NCBI GenBank assembly: GCA_024636835.1
Contig: JAGXGH010000051.1
Span: 1 to 48,746, forward strand
DNA: 48,746 bases
Direction of reading: 5' to 3'
Source of the DNA: Verrucomicrobiales bacterium
GTDB taxonomy: Bacteria; Verrucomicrobiota; Verrucomicrobiia; Verrucomicrobiales; SLCJ01
In this document: positions 23,432 to 31,869 of the stretch, one piece after another
Position numbering within the stretch: position 1 is the first letter of the stretch
How the letters are laid out: each line of letters opens with the position of its first letter
Position numbers and translations under genes: made by a program
The notes under the pieces: model-generated
Databases searched by the model: none
Told to the model about the DNA's origin: nothing
What the model saw: only the letters and a program-made list of their open reading frames with translations

Positions 23432-25258
23432 GTGAAATCACATTCGACGATATTTATTTCCACGGTAAGCAAGGAGCTGCGGAGTGCCAGACAGCTTGTT
23501 GCCAATACGCTTACGTTCCTCGGTTATGAACCTGTCTGGCAGGACATTTTCGGGACAGAGAGCGGTGATCTGAGGGAAATGCTGAGGGCGCGTATCGACG
23601 GGTGCAAAGGGGTTGTCCAGATTGTTGGCTACGCGTACGGGGCGGAGCCGCAAGTGGAAGATGAGGAGTTCGGCAGGGTCAGCTACACGCAATATGAGGC
23701 TCTCTACGCTAGGAAATGCGGGATCAAAGTCTGGTATCTTTTCATTGATGAGAGTTTTCCGGCAGATGCGTTCGAAGCTGAGCCTGAGGATCTGCGTCAG
23801 TTGCAGCTGGCCTACCGGCAGACTCTGAAGGCGGATACGCATATGTTTCACGAGCTGAAGAGCAATGAGGCTCTGGAAGCTGGTGTTCTGAAATTGCGAG
23901 ACGATCTGACGGCGCTGCGTCGCAGTGCGAGGATGTGGGCGTTCGGAATCGTGGGGCTGCTTGCGGTCATCATCGGTCTGACGATCTGGATTCTGCAAGG
24001 ACAGGGCGGGACGAAGAAGTCGGTGGATGACGTTTCGGCGGAGGTAAAAAAAGGAAATGAGACGATTGAGATGATTGCGGCGCGTTTCGAGTCGATCGGC
24101 TCGGATGGAGGCTTGATAGCGGATCCGAAGACGCCGGAGGAGCATTACCACAATGCCCGGGTTTACGAATTGGGAGGGAATTTCTCAGCGGCGCGCAGGG
24201 AGTATAATGAATATCTTTCCGCCAATCTAGAAGCACTGGATCCCTGGTTGAGCTATATGGAGATGCTTAAAGCCTCGGAGGGGCGTGCGGGAGCGATCGA
24301 GACGTTGCGGTATTTCAAGGACAAGCTCGATCCGCCTACCGTTTCCTATCAGACCGCTCTGGCCTTGCTTGAGGACGGGGAGGCGCGTCTGTCACGTCTG
24401 CTTGAGCTTGCTGAGGAGAATCCGGATTTCGGTCCTTTGGCGTGGTTGATCAGCCGGGAATATTCTCCGGAGCGGTTGGGAGATCAGAGTCTTGCCGACC
24501 AACGATCGGAGAAGGAGTGGTTGGAAAAATTCGGAAATGCGAGAGATGGAGGGAAGTTTCTGCGTTATTTCATCGATCAGAAGGAAGCCCGGAAATGGGA
24601 GGATCAGGCGGCCGCGAATCTGGCGCGCCTGGGATCCACGCCGGAGCGGGTTCTGGAGAATCCAATCACGCTCACAGCGCAGCAGAGTAATTCGGGATGG
24701 GCGGTCAATTTGAGTTTGTCGGATTCCCGGATCAAGGAGGTATTCTACCGCTTGGATGGCGAGGGGGAATTTGTATCGACCGGGCATATGACGACGAAAA
24801 GCCCGCAAACGGGTCTGCCGTTGATCAATCCTCAGATTCCGCTTCCGAATCTTTCGCCGGGAGAGCACGAAATCGAGCTGAAATACACCGATAGGAACGA
24901 TGTGATGAATGGTCCCTACAGCGTGTCATTTTCGACATCGAGCGAGCAGCTCGCACAGGGTAAAATGATGCTGAATGCGATTCCCGGCGGGTGGCTTGCG
25001 TTCGGAGAGCACAATGAAGAGACGCTTCTCTACTTTACGACGCTGTTGGCATACCGGCCGGTGATCCGTGAGATCCGCTATTCACTGAACAGCGAGGATC
25101 TCGACAGGGTTTTCGAGTTCGAGCCGACTGAAAAGATGTTCGAAGTCGGTGATAAACTTTATATCACGGTTCCGGGTGACACGCGGTTTGCGGTGGTCCG
25201 GGTGACGTTCAGGGACGGGACGTCTTCGAAGCCAATGAAGATCGTGCGGAAGGATTGA
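23432..25258 (+). CDS. DUF4062-type N-terminal domain, transmembrane segment, TPR-like and C-terminal domain
   Basis: Start taken at GTG 23432 (MKSHSTIFISTVSKEL); TTG 23417 is an alternative and no strong ribosome binding site favours either. Residues 1-120 match the DUF4062/TIR-like fold: IFISTVSKELRSARQLV, GCKGVVQIVG, then SYTQYEALYARKCGIKVWYL. One transmembrane helix lies at 166-188 (WAFGIVGLLAVIIGLTIWIL), followed by a helical TPR-like part with HYHNARVYELGGNFSAAR and a C-terminal beta region. DUF4062 domains occur at the N terminus of signalling and suspected defence proteins. Here the domain would be cytoplasmic and the C-terminal part probably periplasmic. Function is unproven. The gene stands alone between R6 and R7. 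Confidence 0.7.
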   Translation: MKSHSTIFISTVSKELRSARQLVANTLTFLGYEPVWQDIFGTESGDLREMLRARIDGCKGVVQIVGYAYGAEPQVEDEEFGRVSYTQYEALYARKCGIKVWYLFIDESFPADAFEAEPEDLRQLQLAYRQTLKADTHMFHELKSNEALEAGVLKLRDDLTALRRSARMWAFGIVGLLAVIIGLTIWILQGQGGTKKSVDDVSAEVKKGNETIEMIAARFESIGSDGGLIADPKTPEEHYHNARVYELGGNFSAARREYNEYLSANLEALDPWLSYMEMLKASEGRAGAIETLRYFKDKLDPPTVSYQTALALLEDGEARLSRLLELAEENPDFGPLAWLISREYSPERLGDQSLADQRSEKEWLEKFGNARDGGKFLRYFIDQKEARKWEDQAAANLARLGSTPERVLENPITLTAQQSNSGWAVNLSLSDSRIKEVFYRLDGEGEFVSTGHMTTKSPQTGLPLINPQIPLPNLSPGEHEIELKYTDRNDVMNGPYSVSFSTSSEQLAQGKMMLNAIPGGWLAFGEHNEETLLYFTTLLAYRPVIREIRYSLNSEDLDRVFEFEPTEKMFEVGDKLYITVPGDTRFAVVRVTFRDGTSSKPMKIVRKD

Positions 25259-25325
25259 TCCGCGTTCTGCCTTCTGCTGGAAGGTTCAGCCTTTGCAGAG
25301 TGCCTTTTCCTGAAGGGCTTTCATT

Positions 25326-25388
25326 TCAGTCTCCGAGATCGGCATCCGCGAAGGCATGGCAGAGAACGTTGGCATCCGAGTGGCCCTC
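25326..25388 (-). pseudogene. possible ispF scrap at repeat R7
   Basis: The minus strand starting three bases beyond the edge of R7 reads EGHSDANVLCHAFADADLGD then TGA. This nearly equals the conserved IspF segment GHSDADVLxHAIADALLGA, which includes metal-site His and Asp residues. Only 20 codons exist, and the frame breaks at the end of the motif. A second frame through the same bases is also open, so chance is not excluded. Confidence 0.4.
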
Positions 25389-25391
25389 AAA

Positions 25392-25464
25392 TGCTAGGAA
25401 TTTGCTTTTTCATCCTCATCGAGGATCGCCCGAGGAGAGCGCTTCAGCAAGGGGGAAAGGGGAG
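25392..25464 (+). repeat. dispersed repeat R7 (type I, divergent middle)
   Basis: Intact core. The middle reads CATCCTCATCGAGGATCGCCC, which forms CCTC/GAGG stems, and the end is GGGGGAAAGGGGAGG. The G-rich end lies 25 bp from the TAG stop (25489-25491) of the PEP-CTERM gene; the left end abuts the ispF-like scrap. Confidence 0.85.
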
Positions 25465-25488
25465 GCTTCGGCTCCCGCCGGAGGGGTG

Positions 25489-26259
25489 CTATTTCCGGCG
25501 GCGACGTAATATCAGAGCTAATCCACCAAGACCAAGTAGCGCAGTCGAGCTAGGTTCAGGGACGGAAGTCACATCACCGTTGAACTGAAACTGCTCATAG
25601 GCAGTTACTCCAGAATCGTTATTAGCCGAAGTGTAACTATGCAGGCGAAACTCAATATTTCCACCATCTGCTGTCGCAGCTAAACCTGTTAAATCGATAT
25701 TGGCTGAAGTTCCTAGAGTAAAATCACCTGCGTTGTAGGTAGCACTAGCGATTGAGTCTGATTCTATCAAACTAAAACCAGCGCCGTCAATGTTAGCATA
25801 CAACTCATAACCAGCGTCAGAAGTTATAGAAGTCTGGTTCGATCCATAACCCCAATTAAATGTTAGGGATGTCATGCTCAGGACACCACCCGCATCTACC
25901 GTCAACGTGAAACCAATATAATCAGTAGTTGGCGTTACACCTCCCAGAGCCGATGTACCGTCTTGACCGCCATTGATTGCAAACCAGAATGTGTTTGCAG
26001 CAGGTCCGTTGAAGTCAACCGCACCAAAGTTATCACGGATTGTGTTAGCAGAATCTACCGTATTTACTATTGTGCCAGCGGTGACGTTTGGATGACTTGA
26101 TGCCGCTGGAATCGATGTATCACTTGTGTCAGAGCCGTCTACGTATAGCGCTATTGAAGCCGCTGATACAGTATTCGATATAACAGCTAAACCCACATGT
26201 GTCAGAGCCACTAATTTAAGCGTTTTAAAGGATTTTTTGCTTATATTCGTATCTTTCAT
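25489..26259 (-). CDS. PEP-CTERM sorting domain exoprotein
   Basis: 256 residues. An N-terminal signal region (LVALTHVGLAVISNTVSAA) is followed by a Ser/Thr/Ala/Gly-rich beta domain, lacking Cys, with strands such as YIGFTLTVDAGGVLSMTSL. The C terminus is VPEPSSTALLGLGG, a hydrophobic helix, then RRRRK: a textbook PEP-CTERM signal processed by exosortase. The mature protein is probably exported and may become part of the extracellular matrix. The start at 26259 lies 13 bp from repeat R8 and the stop 25 bp from R7, so the module is only about 0.9 kb. Base composition is visibly more AT-rich than its neighbours, hinting at a separate origin. Confidence 0.85.
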   Translation of the reverse strand: MKDTNISKKSFKTLKLVALTHVGLAVISNTVSAASIALYVDGSDTSDTSIPAASSHPNVTAGTIVNTVDSANTIRDNFGAVDFNGPAANTFWFAINGGQDGTSALGGVTPTTDYIGFTLTVDAGGVLSMTSLTFNWGYGSNQTSITSDAGYELYANIDGAGFSLIESDSIASATYNAGDFTLGTSANIDLTGLAATADGGNIEFRLHSYTSANNDSGVTAYEQFQFNGDVTSVPEPSSTALLGLGGLALILRRRRK

Positions 26260-26271
26260 ATCGATATTTTG

Positions 26272-26345
26272 TGGCTAGGAATTTGCTTTTTCATCCTTAG
26301 TGAGAATAGCCTGAGAAGTGCGTTATACAAGGGGAAAAGGGGGGC
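26272..26345 (+). repeat. dispersed repeat R8 (type I), last copy
   Basis: Core with one inserted G at the start (TGGCTAGGAATTTGC). The middle stem CTTAG/CTGAG pairs in the same columns as CTCGG/CCGAG of R6. G-rich end GGGGAAAAGGGGGG. The following 180 bp hold two copies of a GGGGAGTCRTGGGTAAAG string and nothing I can name. Confidence 0.85.
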
Positions 26346-26528
26346 GGGGTAATAGGGGAGTCATGGGTAAAGAGGGGAGTCGTGGGTAAAGCTGAAAGCT
26401 GAAAGGCCTGCTGTCGGGCTCTTCAGACCTAGAAAACCTTAGTTTCTCAGTTAACCCTGATATCGCAGACGTAGATCCCCCGCTCTGCTGCCATGAAATC
26501 TATAAATGGAATCACCTCACACTCAAAT

Positions 26529-26563
26529 CAAACCCGCCGGCACGGAGTGCGCGGCGGGCTTTG
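26529..26563 (-). terminator. terminator of the sugar isomerase-like gene
   Basis: On the minus strand AAGCCCGCCG and CGGCGGGTTT pair around a 12-nt loop and are followed by a short T-rich stretch, 20 bp after the stop of the gene ending at 26583. Confidence 0.7.
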
Positions 26564-26582
26564 TGAGTGGTAGCAACTTGGT

Positions 26583-27584
26583 TTAGAGCGCTTCGTCGAC
26601 GGCAATCATGGCTTTGAGGACCTCATTCCAGGTGTCGGGGCTTTCGAGCACAGAGTTGTCGAACATGCAGCCATCCCAGCAGATGTGCTTCATGCCGCGG
26701 GCCTCGGCATCCTTGAGCCAGTAGGTGGCGCATTGGGCGATGTCCAACTTGCCGTTGGGATCGTTGGCTTGGCAGTGACGGCCGGTCTTGTCGTGGGAAC
26801 CGGTGCCGTGCACGGAGCCGTCGTTCTGGGCGACATGGAAGTCGAATGTCCAGGGACGCAGGGCGTCGGTCATGGTGGTGTAGGCGGCCCAGAATTCTTC
26901 GTCGCTGTAGCCTTCCTGCAGGAGAGCCGCTTCGGGCGCATTGTAACCCATGAGGTAGAGGTAGGTGTGGGCGAGGTCGGCCTGGAATCCCACGGTTTCA
27001 GGCATGCCTGTTGCTTCGAGTGTTTCGAGCATGGCTTTCCAGGAATGCATACCACCCCAGCAGATCTCACCTTCGGCAGCGAGGCGTTCCCCATTGTCAG
27101 CGGGGACTTTACCGGCCTCTTTGAACGTTTGAGCAATTAACTTGGTGTTGCCGACCGGGTCTTTGGCCCAGTCTTCGACGCCGCCGGCGGAATCGATGCG
27201 GATGAGACCGGATTCACGCACGCCGTGCTCGTTGAGGATCTTGGCGATACGGCAGGATTTCTCAATGGCCAGCACGAAGTTCTTACGATCTTCGGCTGAA
27301 CCGAAGGCACTTCCTCCAACCGTGCCTGGCCACACGGGAGCAACAAAAGAACCGACTTTGAGTCCTTTCGAGGCGATTTTGTCAGCCATGGACCTGATCT
27401 CGTCCTCTGAGGCATCGGGATCGGTGTGTGGATGAAAAATGAAGAGGTCGACGCCGTCGAACTTGCGGCCGTTGACTTCGGCGCCGACGGTGAGTTCGAG
27501 CATATGGTCGAGTGAAATCGGTGGATGGTCTGTATCTGGCTCCTTGCCGACAAGGCCGGGCCACATGGCATTGTGTAACTTCAT
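26583..27584 (-). CDS. sugar phosphate isomerase/epimerase-like TIM-barrel protein
   Basis: 333 residues from ATG 27584 ([14 protein letters not shown]), chosen over the longer frame because the upstream 26 residues are not protein-like. The xylose-isomerase-like AP-endonuclease-2 fold is suggested by [69 protein letters not shown] and [10 protein letters not shown]. The Glu, Asp and His residues in these strands fit the usual divalent metal site. Substrate unknown; related proteins in this phylum act on sugars or inositols. It is soluble and ends with its own terminator. The gene has the same orientation as the secreted DUF1080 gene 150 bp upstream, so both may serve sugar use. Confidence 0.75.
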   Translation of the reverse strand: MKLHNAMWPGLVGKEPDTDHPPISLDHMLELTVGAEVNGRKFDGVDLFIFHPHTDPDASEDEIRSMADKIASKGLKVGSFVAPVWPGTVGGSAFGSAEDRKNFVLAIEKSCRIAKILNEHGVRESGLIRIDSAGGVEDWAKDPVGNTKLIAQTFKEAGKVPADNGERLAAEGEICWGGMHSWKAMLETLEATGMPETVGFQADLAHTYLYLMGYNAPEAALLQEGYSDEEFWAAYTTMTDALRPWTFDFHVAQNDGSVHGTGSHDKTGRHCQANDPNGKLDIAQCATYWLKDAEARGMKHICWDGCMFDNSVLESPDTWNEVLKAMIAVDEAL

Positions 27585-27734
27585 AACGAGTGGATTGGGT
27601 GTTTGTTGAGTGATAAGTGGGGGTGTGCAGTTTTTCAGAACTTCGAACATCATGGCAAGCAAGGATCTGAAAAATGTTCAAAATTCCTGCAGGATTTATC
27701 TATTCGGCTTTCAGGTATTACGTCTGCGTCAGCG

Positions 27735-28433
27735 TTATTCGGATTTCTCGCTATCTGAAGAACTCTCCGTGGTATTCGACTCGATAGGGCGGTAGCGAAT
27801 ATCCTTGAACTCGGCCTTCATCGGCGGGCCGGCGTGGAGTTGTAAGCCAATGAATCCGCTCATCGCTCGCTTTTCCGGGTTAACGTCATGAATCTCCGCG
27901 GCGAGTTCACCATTGACGAAGTGTTTGAGGACATTGCCGCGGGTTTCCACTCTGTAAATGTTCCATTCAGCGAGGTTTACCTCCTTGATTTCCAACTTTC
28001 CAGTGACCTTTGGTTTTTGGTCAAGTTCAACAACCTGACCACGTTTACAGGCGATGCCGCGGCCACCTTCTTCATAGAGCATGCCGAGATATTCCTTGGC
28101 GGGGTGGAGGTCACATTGATAGCCCTTCAATACCCAGCCTTGCGGGTCCGGGCGGGCGCTGCGGTATTGGACGCCTGAGTTGTTGCCGGTGACCCGTGCG
28201 GTGAACTCCAAATCAAAATCTCCGGGTTCCATTAAGTCGTGAATCAGGAAGGTGTTTTTTTTGATAGCGCGCTCCGCTTTGTCGGTCACACCGATGATGG
28301 TTTCATCCTTTACCTCCCATAGTCGAGGGTCGCCGCTCCATCCTGTGAGATCTTTACCGTTGAAGATGACTTGCCAATCCTGTGCGGAACAGAGGCTGGT
28401 CAGGGCGAGTGTGAGAATTAAAATAGTCTTCAT
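27735..28433 (-). CDS. secreted DUF1080 / 3-keto-disaccharide hydrolase domain protein
   Basis: 232 residues from ATG 28433, which opens directly with a signal peptide (MKTILILTLALTSLCSAQ). One DUF1080 domain fills the rest: WQVIFNGKDLTGWSGD, LWEVKDETIIG, FDLEFTARVTGNNSGVQYR, GYQCDLHPAKEYLGMLYEEG, WNIYRVETRGNVLKHFVNGE and GFIGLQLHAGPPMKAEFKDI. This concanavalin-like beta sandwich is very abundant in Verrucomicrobiota and Planctomycetota; some members hydrolyse 3-keto-glycosides, and the domain acts outside the cytoplasm. The tail is Ser/Glu-rich. Specificity cannot be told. It is divergent from the SulP gene. Confidence 0.88.
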   Translation of the reverse strand: MKTILILTLALTSLCSAQDWQVIFNGKDLTGWSGDPRLWEVKDETIIGVTDKAERAIKKNTFLIHDLMEPGDFDLEFTARVTGNNSGVQYRSARPDPQGWVLKGYQCDLHPAKEYLGMLYEEGGRGIACKRGQVVELDQKPKVTGKLEIKEVNLAEWNIYRVETRGNVLKHFVNGELAAEIHDVNPEKRAMSGFIGLQLHAGPPMKAEFKDIRYRPIESNTTESSSDSEKSE

Positions 28434-28560
28434 GAAGTCAACTTTACGGGAGCTATTCATCAGAAATTGCAAAAATCGCTCTGCCGCTGATCAACTTTTC
28501 CGGGAGGCGAAATCTTCAAGTATCAGCACTTGATTAATCCATGGTTCATTTGCATTCTCG

Positions 28561-30408
28561 ATGGTGATGGCCAAATCCAGATTCCTTTCGACAACCAAAA
28601 GCGCGTGGCGCGAGTTTGTTGGCGACTCGAAAATCAAGGTGTTGCCATCCACTGCGCCGTTCCGTGGATATGGGGCGGAGGGGATTCAGCATGACCTGAT
28701 AGCCGGGGTGAATGTCGCATTGTTGGCTCTCCCTCAGGCCATGGCGTATGCGGCAGTCGCGGGGGTGGATATTGTTTATGGCATTGTCAGCACAATCATC
28801 GCTGCGGTGATCGGCACGTTTTTCGCCGCGTCACGCTTCACTGTTTTCGGCCCGACGAATGCCACGGCCTTCATGATCTATAGCTTCTTCGTGACCTATC
28901 CCGCTCTGTTGGCTCAAGAGGGGGAGTTGATGCCCGTTCTATCGCTGATGATTGGCCTGGTGATGATCGTCGGTGGTTTTCTGCGTGCCGCTGATCTTGG
29001 TCAATATATCAGTCGAAGTGTGATTGTGGGATATCTTGCCGGGGCTGCCATTTTGATCATGATCGGTCAGGTCAAACATCTCTTTGGAGTGAGTTTGATA
29101 CCAGAGGGAGGCTCCGTGGCGGACACTCCAAAGTCACTATTCTCCATGGTTTGGCGATTGATCCATACGCTGCCACAAGTCTCCTGGGAGCCTTTGATAT
29201 TGGGTTGTGTGACGATAGCGGCCTATCTTTGGCTGAGCAGAAAATTCGCTAAGCTGCCGGTGTTTGGCATGGTTCTCGTCGTCTCGTCCGCGCTGTGCTT
29301 CGTCTTGTCGTATTGGTTGCCAGGGTTCGCGGAGATGGCTCGCTATCAATCCTTCGCGCCCGGCGATCTGATCCCGTCTGTTCCCGATATTTCGGCTGAA
29401 TCCTATGCGGATATGTTTGCTCCGCTTTTCGGTTTGGCACTTGCCGTGGCCTTTTTAGCATCACTTGAGGGCTCGATGATGTCCAAAAGTCTGGCGAGTC
29501 GGTGTGGGGATAAAGTGGATGTGAATCAGGACCTTTACGGTTTGGGGGTGGCCAACGTGGCCTGTGCGATAGGTGGAGGGATGCCGTCTTCGGCCTCTCT
29601 AACAAGATCCGTATTGAATTATGAAAGTGGTGCGAGAACGGCTGTCGCAGGAGCAATGGGTGCGGTGATTTGTTTGATTGGTGCCCTGGCGCTCTCCTCA
29701 CTGGTGGCATGGATACCGAAGGCGTCGTTGGCGGCGTTGGTGATCGGCGTGGCTGTCTCGTTGATTAACCGGAAAAACATACGGATATGCCTGGGCGCGA
29801 CCAAGTCCGATGCGATCACCTTGATCGTAACTTTTGCATCGACGATGGTGATGCCTCTTCACGTGGCGATTTTCGTCGGTGTCGCGACCTCGGTGATCCT
29901 CTATCTGCGCAAAGCGGCGCGCCCTGAACTGGTGGAATACGATTTCACCGAGGAGGGGAATCTTGCAAAATCCGAGAAGCGGAGAATTCCTGCGATCTCG
30001 ATCGTTCACGTCGAGGGCGATTTGTTTTTTGCCGCCGCGGAGCTTTTTCGCAACCAGGTACAGCGCACCTTGCATGACGAGAACCTTAAAGTGATTATCC
30101 TGCGCTTAAGGAATGCGCGTAACCTCGACGCGACCAGTGTGATGGCCTTGGCGGATCTGGTGAAGGAAGTGAATAGAGCTGAACGGTTTTTGCTGGTTAG
30201 TGGAACCACCATAGACGTTTACAAAGTGCTCAAGAACTCGGGCATGGTCGAAGTGATCGGGCGGGAGAATATTTTCCCGGGATCACCGGAGAACCCGAAC
30301 CTGGCCACAAGAAATGCACTGATGCGCGCTCAAGAACTGCTGGGCACCAAGGAGGCAGATATTCAAATTTTCATCGACAAGAACAAATCTCGATCGGATA
30401 GAGAATAG
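28561..30408 (+). CDS. SulP family anion transporter with STAS domain
   Basis: 615 residues. The hydrophobic SulP core spans about residues 35-450 with ALLALPQAMAYAAVAG, the FGPTNATAFMIYSF segment, GYLAGAAILIMIGQ, ASLEGSMMSKSLASRCG and GGGMPSSASLTRSVLNYESGA. A C-terminal STAS domain follows from about 475 (ISIVHVEGDLFFAAAELF, LRLRNARNLDATSVMALADL). SulP proteins move sulfate, bicarbonate or other anions across the inner membrane; no carbonic anhydrase or sulfate gene is adjacent to decide the substrate. The start is ATG 28561; ATG 28567 is equally possible. Convergent with the YfgM-like gene downstream. Confidence 0.92.
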   Translation: MVMAKSRFLSTTKSAWREFVGDSKIKVLPSTAPFRGYGAEGIQHDLIAGVNVALLALPQAMAYAAVAGVDIVYGIVSTIIAAVIGTFFAASRFTVFGPTNATAFMIYSFFVTYPALLAQEGELMPVLSLMIGLVMIVGGFLRAADLGQYISRSVIVGYLAGAAILIMIGQVKHLFGVSLIPEGGSVADTPKSLFSMVWRLIHTLPQVSWEPLILGCVTIAAYLWLSRKFAKLPVFGMVLVVSSALCFVLSYWLPGFAEMARYQSFAPGDLIPSVPDISAESYADMFAPLFGLALAVAFLASLEGSMMSKSLASRCGDKVDVNQDLYGLGVANVACAIGGGMPSSASLTRSVLNYESGARTAVAGAMGAVICLIGALALSSLVAWIPKASLAALVIGVAVSLINRKNIRICLGATKSDAITLIVTFASTMVMPLHVAIFVGVATSVILYLRKAARPELVEYDFTEEGNLAKSEKRRIPAISIVHVEGDLFFAAAELFRNQVQRTLHDENLKVIILRLRNARNLDATSVMALADLVKEVNRAERFLLVSGTTIDVYKVLKNSGMVEVIGRENIFPGSPENPNLATRNALMRAQELLGTKEADIQIFIDKNKSRSDRE

Positions 30409-30427
30409 AGAATAGAGTCGCGTAAAA

Positions 30428-30567
30428 CCCCGACAAGTCGGGGCACGCGATGGGATGGAGAATGGGGGGCTGTAGCGGACGCTTTGTAAACGCCGAACTA
30501 ACGTCGCCCAGGTTCTGCGATCGCCAATGAACCTCGCATGGGAATGGCTTGGTGGCAGGATGCCACC
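30428..30567. repeat. cluster of short intergenic palindromes
   Basis: CCCCGACAAGTCGGGG (30428-30443) and GGTGGCAGGATGCCACC (30551-30567) are perfect hairpins, with GTAGCGGACGCTTTGTAAAC between them. They lie in the 315-bp convergent gap after the SulP gene and have no T-run on the plus strand. They look like REP-type extragenic palindromes of this lineage rather than terminators. Confidence 0.5.
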
Positions 30568-30663
30568 GCCACGGGGGTGCTTGGTAAAGCGGCAAGATGC
30601 CTCTGCAACGGGTTGATCTCGTGCTCGTTGCTAACGGCCCCTGATCCCTGGCGGTTGGTGCAT

Positions 30664-30705
30664 AAAAAAACCGCCTCCCAACGTGGTATCTTTGGAGAGG
30701 CGGTG
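30664..30705 (-). terminator. terminator of the YfgM-like gene
   Basis: On the minus strand ACCGCCTC and GAGGCGGT pair around an irregular loop and are followed by seven T (AAAAAAA at 30664-30670 on the plus strand), about 20 bp after the gene's stop. Confidence 0.8.
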
Positions 30706-30723
30706 GAAAGTGTTGTGGTTTTT

Positions 30724-31605
30724 TTACCCTTCTGTGGTGGTCTCTTCGCTTGGAGCGGATTCCGCGGGCTCGGGAGCCACTTGTTCAGCAGCCTCTTCCT
30801 CGATTGTTTCGGGAGCGGCTTCTTCGGCAGCGGTGGCTTCATTTTCTTTTGTGATTTTATTGATCAGCGCATCCATCTCCGGATTGGCGGTGGGTGCTGG
30901 TGGAAGGTTGCCATTGGTTGGGAGTTCAGGCTCGGGTTCTGGAGCGGGTTCCACTTCGCGTGGTGAGGTGTAGTTGACGAATTCCTGGCGTGAGTTGGCG
31001 AGTTGAGCCAAGCTCCCTCCGGCGGCATCACTGCTGGCAACAATAGCGTAGGCAGTCTCTGCTGCTTCGCTGTTGCCGCGTTGCTTTTCAATATCGCCGC
31101 GAAGCAAGGTCGCAAGGTCGGCGAGTGGGGAGTCGTTGTGCGTTGCGTTGAACTGATCGAGTGTGGTCATGGCATCGTCAGTGCGGTCGAGACGAATGAG
31201 CGCGCTTGCCTTGGCGAGCAGCGCCTTGGCGGCGAGCGGGTGATCGCTGTAATCTTCAAGAAAGGAATCGATTGTGGCCACGCCTTCTTCAAAACGCCCC
31301 TCGGCGATCTGTTGGTTGGAAAGCTCGATCAAAGCGGTGCCGGCGGAAACAGTACCGGCATGCTCATCTGCCACGGCTTGAAGTTCTTCAGTGCTAGAAG
31401 CGGATCCCATGGCTTCGGCTGCGGCTTTTTTGTTTTCAATATGGTTGTTGAATACCAAAGCAACGATCACGGCAACAACGAGCGCGGCAACACCAATATA
31501 GAGAAGACTTTTCGGAGTCTCTGTATCGACGATGTGACGGTGGTCCAGTTCATCGAGTGTTGTTCCGATGGGGACGTCTTCTGGTGCTTGCTTTTTCTTG
31601 CTCAT
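30724..31605 (-). CDS. YfgM-like membrane-anchored tetratricopeptide protein
   Basis: 293 residues from ATG 31605 (MSKKKQAPEDVPIGTTLDEL); the longer frame adds an unlikely 21 residues. One transmembrane helix (LLYIGVAALVVAVIVALVF, about 34-52) follows a short charged N terminus. The large C-terminal part is outside the membrane, with TPR-like helices (EGRFEEGVATIDSFLEDYSD, ALLAKASALIRLDRTDDAM). The last ~75 residues are a low-complexity Pro/Glu/Ala tail. The layout is that of YfgM/TPR_21 proteins, which assist folding of exported proteins, but the acidic tail is not part of the family. A monocistronic gene with its own terminator. Confidence 0.7.
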   Translation of the reverse strand: MSKKKQAPEDVPIGTTLDELDHRHIVDTETPKSLLYIGVAALVVAVIVALVFNNHIENKKAAAEAMGSASSTEELQAVADEHAGTVSAGTALIELSNQQIAEGRFEEGVATIDSFLEDYSDHPLAAKALLAKASALIRLDRTDDAMTTLDQFNATHNDSPLADLATLLRGDIEKQRGNSEAAETAYAIVASSDAAGGSLAQLANSRQEFVNYTSPREVEPAPEPEPELPTNGNLPPAPTANPEMDALINKITKENEATAAEEAAPETIEEEAAEQVAPEPAESAPSEETTTEG

Positions 31606-31869
31606 GATAGCGGTATTTGTCTGAAAAGGGTTTATTCTGAGGTCGTGGACGCTATGGTTGCACCTCAAGGATTGGCGGATTCTTTAAGCGAAATGATCGT
31701 CCAGCGCAACTAGGAATGGTGGTGATGCGTTGGGTTCGAGAGAAAATAATTTTCATTATAGTAACATTGATGCTTGAATCCTCTGCACATCGCACGATAA
31801 CGAAGGTCATACACAGGGAAAGTAATCCCATAATTAGATACAACTACGACCCATATCCGCTCCAACGCC

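Noticed and set aside
3457..26345. The eight repeats as a CRISPR array
   Set aside because: Spacing is 0.9-6.5 kb with whole genes between copies; no short unique spacers and no cas genes.
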